Below, in pieces: positions 49,711-58,198 of a stretch of DNA of 64,000 bases. The translations under genes and the position numbers were made by a program. The stretch covers positions 1 to 64,000 of the forward strand of contig JBEHYN010000003.1 in assembly GCA_048498155.1 (NCBI GenBank), written 5' to 3'. The notes under the pieces were generated by a model. The model saw only the letters and a program-made list of their open reading frames with translations, searched no databases and had not been told where the DNA came from. Source of the DNA: BOG-938 sp048498155. GTDB taxonomy: Bacteria > Pseudomonadota > Alphaproteobacteria > Caulobacterales > Caulobacteraceae. Position 1 is the stretch's first letter. Each line of letters begins with the position of its first letter.

Positions 49711-52389
49711 ATGGCGGACGGTTGCGCTCCCTTGTCGGCAATTCGCACGACCTGCCCTTACTGCGGCGTCGGGTGCGGCGTGTCTGCGAGGCCGCAAACG
49801 GATCGAAGCCTGGCCGTCGGCGGAGACACTGAGCACCCGGCAAACTTGGGCCGGCTTTGCTCCAAGGGCTCCGCGCTGGGCGCGACGGTGGGCCTACAGG
49901 GCCGGCTGCTTGAGCCGATGATCGGGTCACGGGCAGTAGATTGGGCGATGGCGATCCAGCGGGTCGCGTCGGGGTTCAAGAAGACCATTGCCGAACATGG
50001 CCCGGATTCAGTGGCGTTTTATGTTTCGGGCCAGCTACTGACCGAGGACTATTACACCGCCAACAAGCTGATGAAGGGGTTCATCGGCTCGGGCAATATC
50101 GACACCAATTCGCGTCTGTGCATGGCCTCGGCGGCGGCGGCGCACAAACAGGCCTTCGGGGCCGACCTCGTGCCGGGCTGCTATGAAGACCTGGATCTGG
50201 CTAACCTAGTGGTCTTTTGCGGCCACAACGCCGCTTGGACCCATCCGGTGCTGTTTCGACGGATGGAGGCGGCCAAGGCGCGCGGCCAGCGCCATGTGGT
50301 GATCGATCCGCGCCGAACCGACACGGCGGAGGGCTGCGACCTGTTCTTGCCCCTGGCGCCGCAAACGGACGTGCGCCTATGGAATGGCCTGCTGGCGGAT
50401 CTGGATCGGCGTGGTGCGGTGGACCGTGCTTTTGTCGCCGCCCACGTCTCGGGCCTGGAGCAGACCCTCGCCGGGCTGGGCGAGACCGACCAGTCCATCG
50501 CCGCCGTGGCGCAAGATTGCGGCGTTTCGCCCGCCGATCTGGAGACCTTCTACCTCTGGTTCGCCCAGACCCCGCAGACCGTCAGTCTGTTCTCCATGGG
50601 CGCCAATCAGTCGGCCCAGGGCGTGGCTAAGGGAGCAGCGATCATCAACGCCCACCTCGCGACCGGGCGCATCGGCAAGCCGGGCGCCTGCCCATTCTCG
50701 ATCACCGGCCAGCCCAACGCCATGGGCGGACGCGAAACCGGCGGCATGGCCAATACCCTGGCCGCGCACATGGACTTCGAGCCTGAAGACCGGGCGCGCG
50801 TGGCCCGTTTCTGGGGCTCGGAGCGGATCGCCCCGCGCCCGGGTCTAAAAGCCGTCGACATGTTCGAGGCGGTGCATGACGGCCGGATCAAGGCGATCTG
50901 GATCATGGCCACCAATCCTGCGGTGAGCATGCCCAACGCCTCGCGCGTGCGCGAAGCCCTGGCCGGCTGTCCCTTGGTGGTCGTGTCCGACTGCATGGCG
51001 CAGACCGACACCATGGCCCTGGCCCATGTGAAACTTCCGGCCCTGGCCTGGGGCGAGAAGGATGGGACAGTCACCAATTCCGAGCGATGCATTTCGCGGC
51101 AGAGGCCCCTGTTCGCGCCGCCGGGTCAGGCCCGCGCGGACTGGCGGATCATCGCCGATGTCGCCGCCGCCATGGGCTACGCCGACGGTTTCAACTGGCG
51201 TTCGTCGGCCTCGGTATTCCGTGAATACGCCCGGTTGACCACCTATGAGAACCGCTCTCGCGTGCTCAACCTGGGACCCATGTCGGGCCTGTCCCGTGAG
51301 CAGTACGACGACCTGCAGCCCATTCAATGGCCCGTCGGCCTCCATGGTGGGACCGCGCGCCTATTTGCCGATGGCGTGTTCGCCACCCCGGACGGGAGGG
51401 CGCGGATGGTCCCGACGATCGCACGGGCTCCCGCCGAACCGACCAGCGGGGGCTTTCCCTTTTCGCTCAACACCGGCCGGGTGCGAGACCACTGGCACAC
51501 CCTGACACGCACCGGCTTGGCCGCCGACCTATGCCGCCATGCGCCTGAGCCCTACGTGGAGGTTCACCCCCTCGACGCCGAGCCCCTGGGCATTGGCGAC
51601 GGCGCGCTCGCCCGGGTCCGCACGCCTTATGGCGAGGCCGTCGCGGTGGCGCGCCTGTCCGACCGGCAAAGGCGCGGCGGCCTGTTCATGCCCATGCACT
51701 GGACCGACGCCTTCGCACCCTCGGGCCGCGCCAATCCGCTGATCGGACCTCATGTCGATCCGGTCTCCGGGCAGCCTGAGTTCAAGCACGCGCCGGCGCG
51801 GCTGTCAGCCTACCGCGAAACCTGGCGCGGCTTCCTGCTGTCGCGCGAGCCGCGCCAGTCCCCCGGCGGGTTGGAACTCGTCTGGCGGCGCACACCGCAG
51901 GACGCCTGCCACCTGCACGAATTCGCGGGACGGGGCGATCAGGTTGAACGCGATGCGCTGTCAGCCGCCGTGGGCGTTCCGCTCGATGGCGAAGTGTTGA
52001 GCCTGGATGACGCGGCGACCGGTTCGCGGCGACGCGCGGTCCTCAAGGGTGGTCGGCTTGAGCAGGTGTTGTTGGTGACCGTGGGCGGCCGACTGCCCCC
52101 GCGCGATTGGCTGGCCGATCTCTTCACCCGCGACGAGATCTCGGTCGAGGATCGCGCGACCCTGTTGGCCGGACGGCCCGCCGCGCTCATGCCCGAAGTC
52201 GGTCCGATCGTCTGCGCCTGCCTCAAGGTCGGCGCCAACACCATCGGCGATGCGATCAAGGCCGGCGCGTCCGATCTGGCCGCAGTCGCCGCCGCGACCG
52301 GGGCCGGGACCAATTGCGGCTCCTGCAGACCGGAGATCGCGAGACTCCTGACCGGCCGCCCCATTGAGAGGATCGCCAATGCCGCGTGA
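49711..52389 (+). CDS. nasA: Assimilatory nitrate reductase catalytic subunit
   Basis: An 892-residue bis-MGD molybdoenzyme. An N-terminal 4Fe-4S site is formed by Cys15, Cys18, Cys22 and Cys50 (CPYCGVGC..RLCSKGS). The Mo-cofactor domains include NSRLCMASAAAAHKQAFGAD with the Mo-ligand cysteine, and FSLNTGRVRDHWHTLTRTG. The C-terminal BFD-like [2Fe-2S] domain (VCACLKVGANTI, TNCGSCRPEI) marks the cytoplasmic assimilatory type. It has no Tat signal. Needs MobA product; gives nitrite to NirBD. Confidence 0.95.
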   Translation: MADGCAPLSAIRTTCPYCGVGCGVSARPQTDRSLAVGGDTEHPANLGRLCSKGSALGATVGLQGRLLEPMIGSRAVDWAMAIQRVASGFKKTIAEHGPDSVAFYVSGQLLTEDYYTANKLMKGFIGSGNIDTNSRLCMASAAAAHKQAFGADLVPGCYEDLDLANLVVFCGHNAAWTHPVLFRRMEAAKARGQRHVVIDPRRTDTAEGCDLFLPLAPQTDVRLWNGLLADLDRRGAVDRAFVAAHVSGLEQTLAGLGETDQSIAAVAQDCGVSPADLETFYLWFAQTPQTVSLFSMGANQSAQGVAKGAAIINAHLATGRIGKPGACPFSITGQPNAMGGRETGGMANTLAAHMDFEPEDRARVARFWGSERIAPRPGLKAVDMFEAVHDGRIKAIWIMATNPAVSMPNASRVREALAGCPLVVVSDCMAQTDTMALAHVKLPALAWGEKDGTVTNSERCISRQRPLFAPPGQARADWRIIADVAAAMGYADGFNWRSSASVFREYARLTTYENRSRVLNLGPMSGLSREQYDDLQPIQWPVGLHGGTARLFADGVFATPDGRARMVPTIARAPAEPTSGGFPFSLNTGRVRDHWHTLTRTGLAADLCRHAPEPYVEVHPLDAEPLGIGDGALARVRTPYGEAVAVARLSDRQRRGGLFMPMHWTDAFAPSGRANPLIGPHVDPVSGQPEFKHAPARLSAYRETWRGFLLSREPRQSPGGLELVWRRTPQDACHLHEFAGRGDQVERDALSAAVGVPLDGEVLSLDDAATGSRRRAVLKGGRLEQVLLVTVGGRLPPRDWLADLFTRDEISVEDRATLLAGRPAALMPEVGPIVCACLKVGANTIGDAIKAGASDLAAVAAATGAGTNCGSCRPEIARLLTGRPIERIANAA

Positions 52390-53155
52390 GCTCGGAAAAG
52401 TCATGCTGGTGGGCGCCGGACCGGGCGCGGCGGATCTGCTGACCCTGCGCGCGTTGCGGGTCATCCAAGGCGCCGACGCCCTGCTCTACGATGCCCTAGT
52501 GGAGGCCGAGGTGCTCGATCTGGCTCCAAGGCGCTGCCTGCGCATCCGCACCGGAAAGCGCGCCAACGGTCTCAGCATGGGTCAGGAGGAGATCAACGCC
52601 CTGATGCTGAAGCTGGCGCGCCAGGGTCGCAATGTCGTGCGGCTCAAGGGCGGTGATCCCTCGATTTTCGGCCGGTCCGGCGAAGAAGTCGATTTTCTCC
52701 AAGCGCGCGGCATTGAGGTCGAAATCGTTCCCGGCGTGACCGCAGCCAGCGCTGCGGCGGCCCAGTTCGGCTTTGCCCTGACCCACCGCGGCGCGGCGCG
52801 CAGGGTGATGTTCGCCACGGCCCGGGTGCGCGACGGCGCGATCGTGGAAGACGGCTGGCCCCTCTGCGCCGACCCGAGCACGACCCTGGCCCTTTACATG
52901 GCGCGCGACAGCGCAGAGCTGGTCTGTCGCCGCCTGATCACCGAAGGCCGCTCGCCCCATACGCCGGCCTTGGCCGTGGAAAACGCGGGGCGCCCGAACG
53001 CGCGTTTGTTGAAGGCGACCTTGGCCAACTTGGGCGCGACCGTTGCTCAAGCGGCTCCAATGGGTCCCGTCGTACTGATCGTGGGCGCTGTCGCGGCCCA
53101 GGCGGGGCGGTTGGACGGTGACGCCGGCGTCGCGTCGCTTGCGGGGTGCGGGTAA
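52379..53155 (+). CDS. cobA: Uroporphyrinogen-III C-methyltransferase
   Basis: A 258-residue SUMT: VMLVGAGPGAADLLTLRALR at the start, LVRLKGGDPSIFGR-like VVRLKGGDPSIFGRSGEEVD and VEIVPGVTAASAAAAQFGFA then LTHRGAARRVMF. It makes precorrin-2 for sirohaem, the cofactor of NirB. Single-domain form; the CysG dehydrogenase/chelatase part is absent. ATG at 52379, overlapping nasA by 11 bases. Confidence 0.94.
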   Translation: MPRELGKVMLVGAGPGAADLLTLRALRVIQGADALLYDALVEAEVLDLAPRRCLRIRTGKRANGLSMGQEEINALMLKLARQGRNVVRLKGGDPSIFGRSGEEVDFLQARGIEVEIVPGVTAASAAAAQFGFALTHRGAARRVMFATARVRDGAIVEDGWPLCADPSTTLALYMARDSAELVCRRLITEGRSPHTPALAVENAGRPNARLLKATLANLGATVAQAAPMGPVVLIVGAVAAQAGRLDGDAGVASLAGCG

Positions 53156-53158
53156 TCC

Positions 53159-53623
53159 ATGGACGCTGATGGGCCCATTTTCGCTTTCGAGGCCGATTTC
53201 GCCGGCGCGCTTCACTGCATTCCGATGGTGGTTCGCTTCAATCTCGACCAGTGCGGCGTGAAGCTGAGCCTCAAGCAGTGGAATCGATTTGCCCTGCGTG
53301 ATCGCGCCCGACTGATCGGCCAATTTTGCGATACGCCGCAAGAGACATCCGACTATCGAAGCTATCTCATCGAACTGATTGAATACGGTTCATTCGAGCG
53401 GGTGAGCGAACTGGTGATCGATCCGTCTCCAGCGTGGAGCGTTGTCGAGCAAGTGCCCGAGCGCATCGCAGACTACGCGGCGGGGTTAGGTCTGGCTCCC
53501 CCGACCTTGCGGTCATGGACGGCGCTCACGCCGCTGCAGCGTTTCGCCCTGTTCAAGCTCACGCGTCCCGGTCACGACAACGACAATTTCATTCCTGCCC
53601 TGCGTGAATTTGGCCTCCTCTGA
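53159..53623 (+). CDS. Nitrate reductase-associated protein
   Basis: A 154-residue protein matching the small nitrate-reductase-associated family: FEADFAGALHCIPMVVRFNL, DQCGVKLSLKQWNRF and the terminal HDNDNFIPALREFGLL. Such proteins accompany assimilatory nitrate reductase genes in cyanobacteria and proteobacteria; their action is not clear. It starts 3 bases after cobA and closes the second nitrate operon. Confidence 0.82.
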   Translation: MDADGPIFAFEADFAGALHCIPMVVRFNLDQCGVKLSLKQWNRFALRDRARLIGQFCDTPQETSDYRSYLIELIEYGSFERVSELVIDPSPAWSVVEQVPERIADYAAGLGLAPPTLRSWTALTPLQRFALFKLTRPGHDNDNFIPALREFGLL

Positions 53624-53855
53624 GGGCCTTGGGTCCGACGCAGAAGCCCGCCGATGCGCGATCGATCCCCGTTCGTCTCCCCCAACCGCCGCCAGCGGCG
53701 CCTACGCTGTTTGAGCGCCTCAAGGACCAGACCTGAAAATTATCAGCGCTCGGCGGAACCTTCGCATCCAAAGGACGCTTAGTCTCAGATGCTGAATTCC
53801 AACAAGGCGGCGTCGGGGGTCTGCAATTGTGCCGAGTTCAGAGCAGGGCGTTTTG

Positions 53856-54218
53856 ATGGCGGTTATTCTCATCGTCGAGGATGAGGTGTTTATCCGGCAA
53901 AATGCCGAGTGTCTCATTGAGGATATGGGCCACAATACTCTTTTGGCGGGCAGCCTGGATGAAGCGTTGGCGCACCTTTCAGCGTCTCAACGCATCGACG
54001 CGCTCTTCGTCGATATACGTTTGAGCGAACTGGCTTTCGGCGGCTATGAGATCGCCAACCAAGCCGTCAAGCTTCGGCCGGAATTGCGGGTATTGTACAC
54101 CTCCGGCAGCACCCTCACTGATGAAATCAAAGATTTATTTGTCGAAGGCGGACAATTTATTCAAAAGCCTTACTCTCCCGATGAACTTGAGATTTCTTTT
54201 GGTCAGCTTTTTCAATAA
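53856..54218 (+). CDS. Single-domain response regulator
   Basis: About 120 residues: VILIVEDEVFIRQNAECLIE, phosphoacceptor in ALFVDIRLSELAFGGYEIA, a Ser/Thr switch in VLYTSGST and Lys in FIQKPYS. There is no output domain. The ATG at 53856 begins the domain; GTG at 53829 adds nine residues. It precedes a large hybrid kinase by under 100 bases and is its likely partner. Codon use looks less GC-rich at the end (GAAATCAAAGATTTATTT). Confidence 0.83.
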   Translation: MAVILIVEDEVFIRQNAECLIEDMGHNTLLAGSLDEALAHLSASQRIDALFVDIRLSELAFGGYEIANQAVKLRPELRVLYTSGSTLTDEIKDLFVEGGQFIQKPYSPDELEISFGQLFQ

Positions 54219-54396
54219 AATCTGATGTACTTTGCAATACAATTGGCTTCTGTTCGTAAACTTTAGTTAGGGCGCCCAATTACCATTTCACACTCAGAGG
54301 ACGACGCGGAGGGCCTGCTGGCCCAGGGCCCCGACAACGCCGCGCACCGCCAAACGGAAGAATCGATCGTCAAGGCCGGCGCGCTGCAAAGCGCCA

Positions 54397-55629
54397 TCTT
54401 CAACAGCGCCAACTTTTCCAGCATCGCCACCGACGCCAAGGGTGTGATTCAGATCTTCAACGTCGGGGCCGAGCGGATGCTGGGCTATACCGCCGCCGAG
54501 GTGATGAATACGATCACCCCCGCCGATATCTCCGACCCACAGGAGCTGATCGCGCGCGCCCAGGCCTTGAGCGCCGAGCTGGCGACCGCGATTACGCCCG
54601 GCTTCGAGGCTTTGGTGTTCAAGGCCTCACGCGGCATCGAGGACATCTACGAGCTGACCTACATCCGCAAGGATGGGACTCGGTTTCCAGCCGTGGTCTC
54701 GGTCACGGCGCTACGTGACGCCCAGGGCGCCATCATCGGCTACTTGCTGATCGGCACCGACAACACCGCGCGTAAGGCGGCGGAAGAAGCCCTGCTCCAG
54801 GCGGGGGCCCTGCAAAGCGCGATCTTCAACAGCGCCAACTTTTCCAGCATCGCCACCGACGCCAAGGGTGTGATTCAGATCTTCAACGTCGGGGCCGAGC
54901 GGATGCTGGGCTATACCGCCGCCGAGGTGATGAATACGATCACCCCCGCCGATATCTCCGACCCACAGGAGCTGATCGCGCGCGCCCAGGCCTTGAGCGC
55001 CGAGCTGGCGACCGCGATTACGCCCGGCTTCGAGGCTTTGGTGTTCAAGGCCTCACGCGGCATCGAGGACATCTACGAGCTGACCTACATCCGCAAGGAT
55101 GGGACTCGGTTTCCAGCCGTGGTCTCGGTCACGGCGCTACGTGACGCCCAGGGCGCCATCATCGGCTACTTGCTGATCGGCACCGACAACACCGCGCGTA
55201 AGGCGGCGGAAGAAGCCCTGCTCCAGGCGGGGGCCCTGCAAAGCGCGATCTTCAACAGCGCCAACTTTTCCAGCATCGCCACCGACGCCAAGGGTGTGAT
55301 TCAGATCTTCAACGTCGGGGCCGAGCGGATGCTGGGCTATACCGCCGCCGAGGTGATGAATACGATCACCCCCGCCGATATCTCCGACCCACAGGAGCTG
55401 ATCGCGCGCGCCCAGGCCTTGAGCGCCGAGCTGGCGACCGCGATTACGCCCGGCTTCGAGGCTTTGGTGTTCAAGGCCTCACGCGGCATCGAGGACATCT
55501 ACGAGCTGACCTACATCCGCAAGGATGGGACTCGGTTTCCAGCCGTGGTCTCGGTCACGGCGCTACGTGACGCCCAGGGCGCCATCATCGGCTACTTGCT
55601 GATCGGCACCGACAACACCGCGCGTAAGC
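54397..55629 (+). repeat. Tandem 426-bp repeat encoding PAS domains
   Basis: A unit of 426 bases (142 codons) is present nearly three times, e.g. GCCAAGGGTGTG at 54435, 54861 and 55287. By eye the copies are identical in nucleotides apart from the edges of the first and last. This degree of identity means a recent duplication or ongoing gene conversion. Confidence 0.92.
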
Positions 55630-57524
55630 TGGTGGAGGAAGAACAGAAGAAGTCCGACCAGCGTCTCCGGGACCAGCAATTTTATACCCGCTCGCTGATC
55701 GAATCCAACATCGACGCGCTGATCGCCACCGACTCTTCCGGCATCATCACTGACGTCAACAAGCAAATGGAGGCGCTCACCGGCTGCACCCGCGACGAAC
55801 TGATCGGCGCACCCTTCAAGGACTGCTTCACCGATCCGGGCCGAGCCGAGGCGGGCATCAACCGCGTGCTGAGTGAAAAGTCGATCACCGACTACGAGCT
55901 GACGGCGCGCGCCCGAGATGGCAAGCAGACAGTCGTCTCCTACAACGCCACAACATTCTATGACCGCAACCGGAAGCTTCAGGGCGTTTTCGCAGCGGCG
56001 CGCGACGTCACCGAGCGCAAACGGGTCGAGGCGGAACTGCAGCAGGCCAAGGCCGCCGCCGAGAGCGCAAGTCGCACCAAGTCAGATTTCTTGGCCAGTA
56101 TGAGCCATGAGATCAGAACGCCGATGAACGCGATCATGGGCATCGCCGATCTGCTGGCCAAGACTGTGTTGACCCCCGAACAGGACAAGTTCGTGCAGAT
56201 CTTTCGCCGTTCGGGCGACAATCTGCTGAATCTCATCAACGACATTCTCGACCTGTCGAAGGTGGAGGCCTCGCAGTTAGACCTGGAGCAAACCGGCTTT
56301 TCGCTGAGCGACCACCTGGAGAAGGTGATCGAGATGGTGGCGCCGCGAGCCCATGAGAAAGGCCTGACGCTAGTGTGCGAGATCGCCCCGAGCGTGAGTA
56401 ACGATCTGGTCGGCGACCCGACTCGACTGCGGCAGGTGCTTCTCAACCTGCTCGGCAACGCGATCAAGTTCACCACGATCGGCGGCGTGTCGCTGAGAGT
56501 CGAGCCCGATGCGGACAGCTCGGTTCCGACTGCTCTGCGGTTCACTGTTGCGGACACCGGAATCGGCATTGCCGAAGAGAAGCTGGGCCGCGTGTTCGAA
56601 CGCTTCACCCAGGCCGATTCTTCCACAACTCGGCGGTTCGGCGGCTCGGGCCTGGGGCTGACGATTTCCAAGCGTCTTGTCGAATTGATGGGCGGGCGCA
56701 TCTGGGTCGAAAGCAAGGTCGACAAGGGAAGCAAGTTTGCCTTCGCGGTGCCGTTTGAGGTCTGGGCGGCCAGCGTGCGGCCGGTGAGCGCGCCGGAAAG
56801 CGCAGGTTCTGAGACAGCCTTGCCTGCCCTACGCATCCTCATGGCCGAGGACTCTGCAGACAACTGCACCATCACCTTGGCCTATCTGGAGTCCACGCCC
56901 TACCAGATCGACGTGGCCGAAACGGGCGCCATTGCCTGCCAACTGTTCATGGCGGGCCACTACGATCTGGTCCTGATGGACCGGCAAATGCCGGTCATGG
57001 ACGGCCTCACCGCCACGCGCACGATCCGGGAATGGGAAAGGACCCAAGGTCGGGCGCCGACGCCGATCATCGCCCTGACCGCCTCGGCGCTGAAGGGTGA
57101 TCGGGAGACATGTCTGGCGGCCGGGTGCACGGCCTATCTGACCAAGCCCATCAAGCAGGACGTGCTGCTGCAGGCGATCAAGGACTATTCCAAGGTGGCG
57201 CTGCTCCCCCCAGCGGAGGCGCTCGTCCGCAGAGCCACCGCCGCTCAGAAATTGGCGGCCCGCACGCCCGCCTATCTGGAGAACTGCAGACAGAATGTCC
57301 TCGCGATTCAGAACGCCTTGGATAGGGCTGACTTCGAGGCCGTAGTGATCCTGGCGCACAATATGCGGGGGTCAGGCGGCGGATTTGGCTTCCAACCCAT
57401 CACCGACCTGGGCGCCGCCATCGAACAAGCCGCAGACAATGGCGACCTGCAAGCAGCGCGCAAATGGGTGGAGGAATTGTCACTGTATCTGGACGGTGTC
57501 GGCCCTGTTCCGCTCGCCAGCTGA
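54444..57524 (+). CDS. Hybrid histidine kinase with triplicated PAS domains
   Basis: A kinase of 1026 residues from the GTG at 54444. The reading frame with PAS similarity extends upstream (SIVKAGALQSAIFNSANFSS) to a stop at 54264, without ATG, GTG or TTG; ATT at 54285 or CTG at 54315 are the only candidates, so the first PAS is cut if 54444 is used. Order: three near-identical PAS, a fourth PAS (LIESNIDALIATDSSGIITD), HisKA (SDFLASMSHEIRTPMNAIMG), HATPase_c, receiver (LVLMDRQMPVMDG) and Hpt (ILAHNMRGSGGGFGF). No membrane segment; probably cytoplasmic. Confidence 0.88.
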   Translation: MIQIFNVGAERMLGYTAAEVMNTITPADISDPQELIARAQALSAELATAITPGFEALVFKASRGIEDIYELTYIRKDGTRFPAVVSVTALRDAQGAIIGYLLIGTDNTARKAAEEALLQAGALQSAIFNSANFSSIATDAKGVIQIFNVGAERMLGYTAAEVMNTITPADISDPQELIARAQALSAELATAITPGFEALVFKASRGIEDIYELTYIRKDGTRFPAVVSVTALRDAQGAIIGYLLIGTDNTARKAAEEALLQAGALQSAIFNSANFSSIATDAKGVIQIFNVGAERMLGYTAAEVMNTITPADISDPQELIARAQALSAELATAITPGFEALVFKASRGIEDIYELTYIRKDGTRFPAVVSVTALRDAQGAIIGYLLIGTDNTARKLVEEEQKKSDQRLRDQQFYTRSLIESNIDALIATDSSGIITDVNKQMEALTGCTRDELIGAPFKDCFTDPGRAEAGINRVLSEKSITDYELTARARDGKQTVVSYNATTFYDRNRKLQGVFAAARDVTERKRVEAELQQAKAAAESASRTKSDFLASMSHEIRTPMNAIMGIADLLAKTVLTPEQDKFVQIFRRSGDNLLNLINDILDLSKVEASQLDLEQTGFSLSDHLEKVIEMVAPRAHEKGLTLVCEIAPSVSNDLVGDPTRLRQVLLNLLGNAIKFTTIGGVSLRVEPDADSSVPTALRFTVADTGIGIAEEKLGRVFERFTQADSSTTRRFGGSGLGLTISKRLVELMGGRIWVESKVDKGSKFAFAVPFEVWAASVRPVSAPESAGSETALPALRILMAEDSADNCTITLAYLESTPYQIDVAETGAIACQLFMAGHYDLVLMDRQMPVMDGLTATRTIREWERTQGRAPTPIIALTASALKGDRETCLAAGCTAYLTKPIKQDVLLQAIKDYSKVALLPPAEALVRRATAAQKLAARTPAYLENCRQNVLAIQNALDRADFEAVVILAHNMRGSGGGFGFQPITDLGAAIEQAADNGDLQAARKWVEELSLYLDGVGPVPLAS

Positions 57525-57562
57525 CACGATTACGCCCACTTGATCGTGTCGGTGAAGGAAAA

Positions 57563-57638
57563 TGGTAGGCCCGGCTGGACTCGAACCAGCAACCAGACCG
57601 TTATGAGCGGCCGGCTCTAACCATTGAGCTACGGGCCT
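57563..57638 (-). tRNA. ileX: tRNA-Ile(CAU), lysidine type
   Basis: A 76-base cloverleaf with acceptor stem AGGCCCG/CGGGCCT, anticodon loop CTCATAA (anticodon CAT), T-arm GCTGGTTCGAGTCCAGC and encoded CCA. The TTGC-TGGTTCGAGTCCAGC arm and D-arm TAGCTCAATGGTTAGAGC resemble the minor isoleucine tRNA ileX more than elongator or initiator Met tRNAs, so C34 is probably modified to lysidine to read AUA. The choice over Met is by resemblance. Confidence 0.85.
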
Positions 57639-57710
57639 CCGAAGCACGCATGCGGTTAGCATGACCGCGCGCGCGCCGAAAGGCCGGTAGCGGCAGGCGC
57701 GATTGGGCCG

Positions 57711-57959
57711 TCAGCCGACGGCGGACCGAATACCGATTCTGTAAATGATCAGGCCGGCGAGAGCGATCAGCGCCACCGGCGCCGCAATGCCCATGACCTC
57801 GCCGAACACCATGGCCGGGCCTTCACGCCAGTCCACGCCCAGGTCGCCGACCACAGCCAGGAACGCGAACGCCAGAACGGCGAGAACTGTGGAGGTTCGC
57901 GGCCGGTGCAGGGCTTGCCCGGAATGGGATGTGGGGGAACTCAACACCGCTTTGGCCAT
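57711..57959 (-). CDS. Small membrane protein
   Basis: An 82-residue protein with two hydrophobic helices (TSTVLAVLAFAFLAVVGDLG and GIAAPVALIALAGLIIYRIG) and a short polar N-terminus. ATG at 57959 is used; the longer frame begins with TTG and adds an Arg/Pro-rich stretch of no family. No function known. A candidate EcfG-type promoter lies about 200 bases upstream (58157-58181), which would make it stress-induced. Confidence 0.6.
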   Translation of the reverse strand: MAKAVLSSPTSHSGQALHRPRTSTVLAVLAFAFLAVVGDLGVDWREGPAMVFGEVMGIAAPVALIALAGLIIYRIGIRSAVG

Positions 57960-58156
57960 GAAGGCTTCCCTCGTGTGCGCCCCCACAAGAGCGAGCGCTG
58001 TCGCCAGCGTTCCCCTCGTACGCCTAAAAGGGGAGTCAAAGTCCCCATCGGTCCCGCTCGCCGCCCTGGGCGCCGACTCAACGGGCGTTAAGGGCATCCT
58101 TCGCCCAGGGGATAGGCGCCGGCGCCCAAGCAAGGCCGAGCTTCACATGCTATGGC

Positions 58157-58181
58157 AACGTTTAGTCGTGAGGGGAGTTCC
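58157..58181 (-). promoter_or_regulatory. EcfG-like (general stress) promoter candidate
   Basis: Minus strand GGAAC (58181-58177), 16-base spacer, CGTT (58160-58157) matches the GGAAC-N16/17-CGTT consensus of EcfG sigma factors in alphaproteobacteria. It points toward the small membrane protein gene. About one such match by chance is expected in a window of this size, so support is limited. The GGAAC box also lies in the dyad AGGGGA-GT-TCCCCT before the polyketide synthase gene. Confidence 0.35.
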
Positions 58182-58198
58182 CCTTTCGAAGCGATGAG

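Noticed and set aside
53829..53855. GTG start for the receiver gene at 53829
   Set aside because: Adds nine residues outside the receiver fold; ATG 53856 begins directly at the domain.
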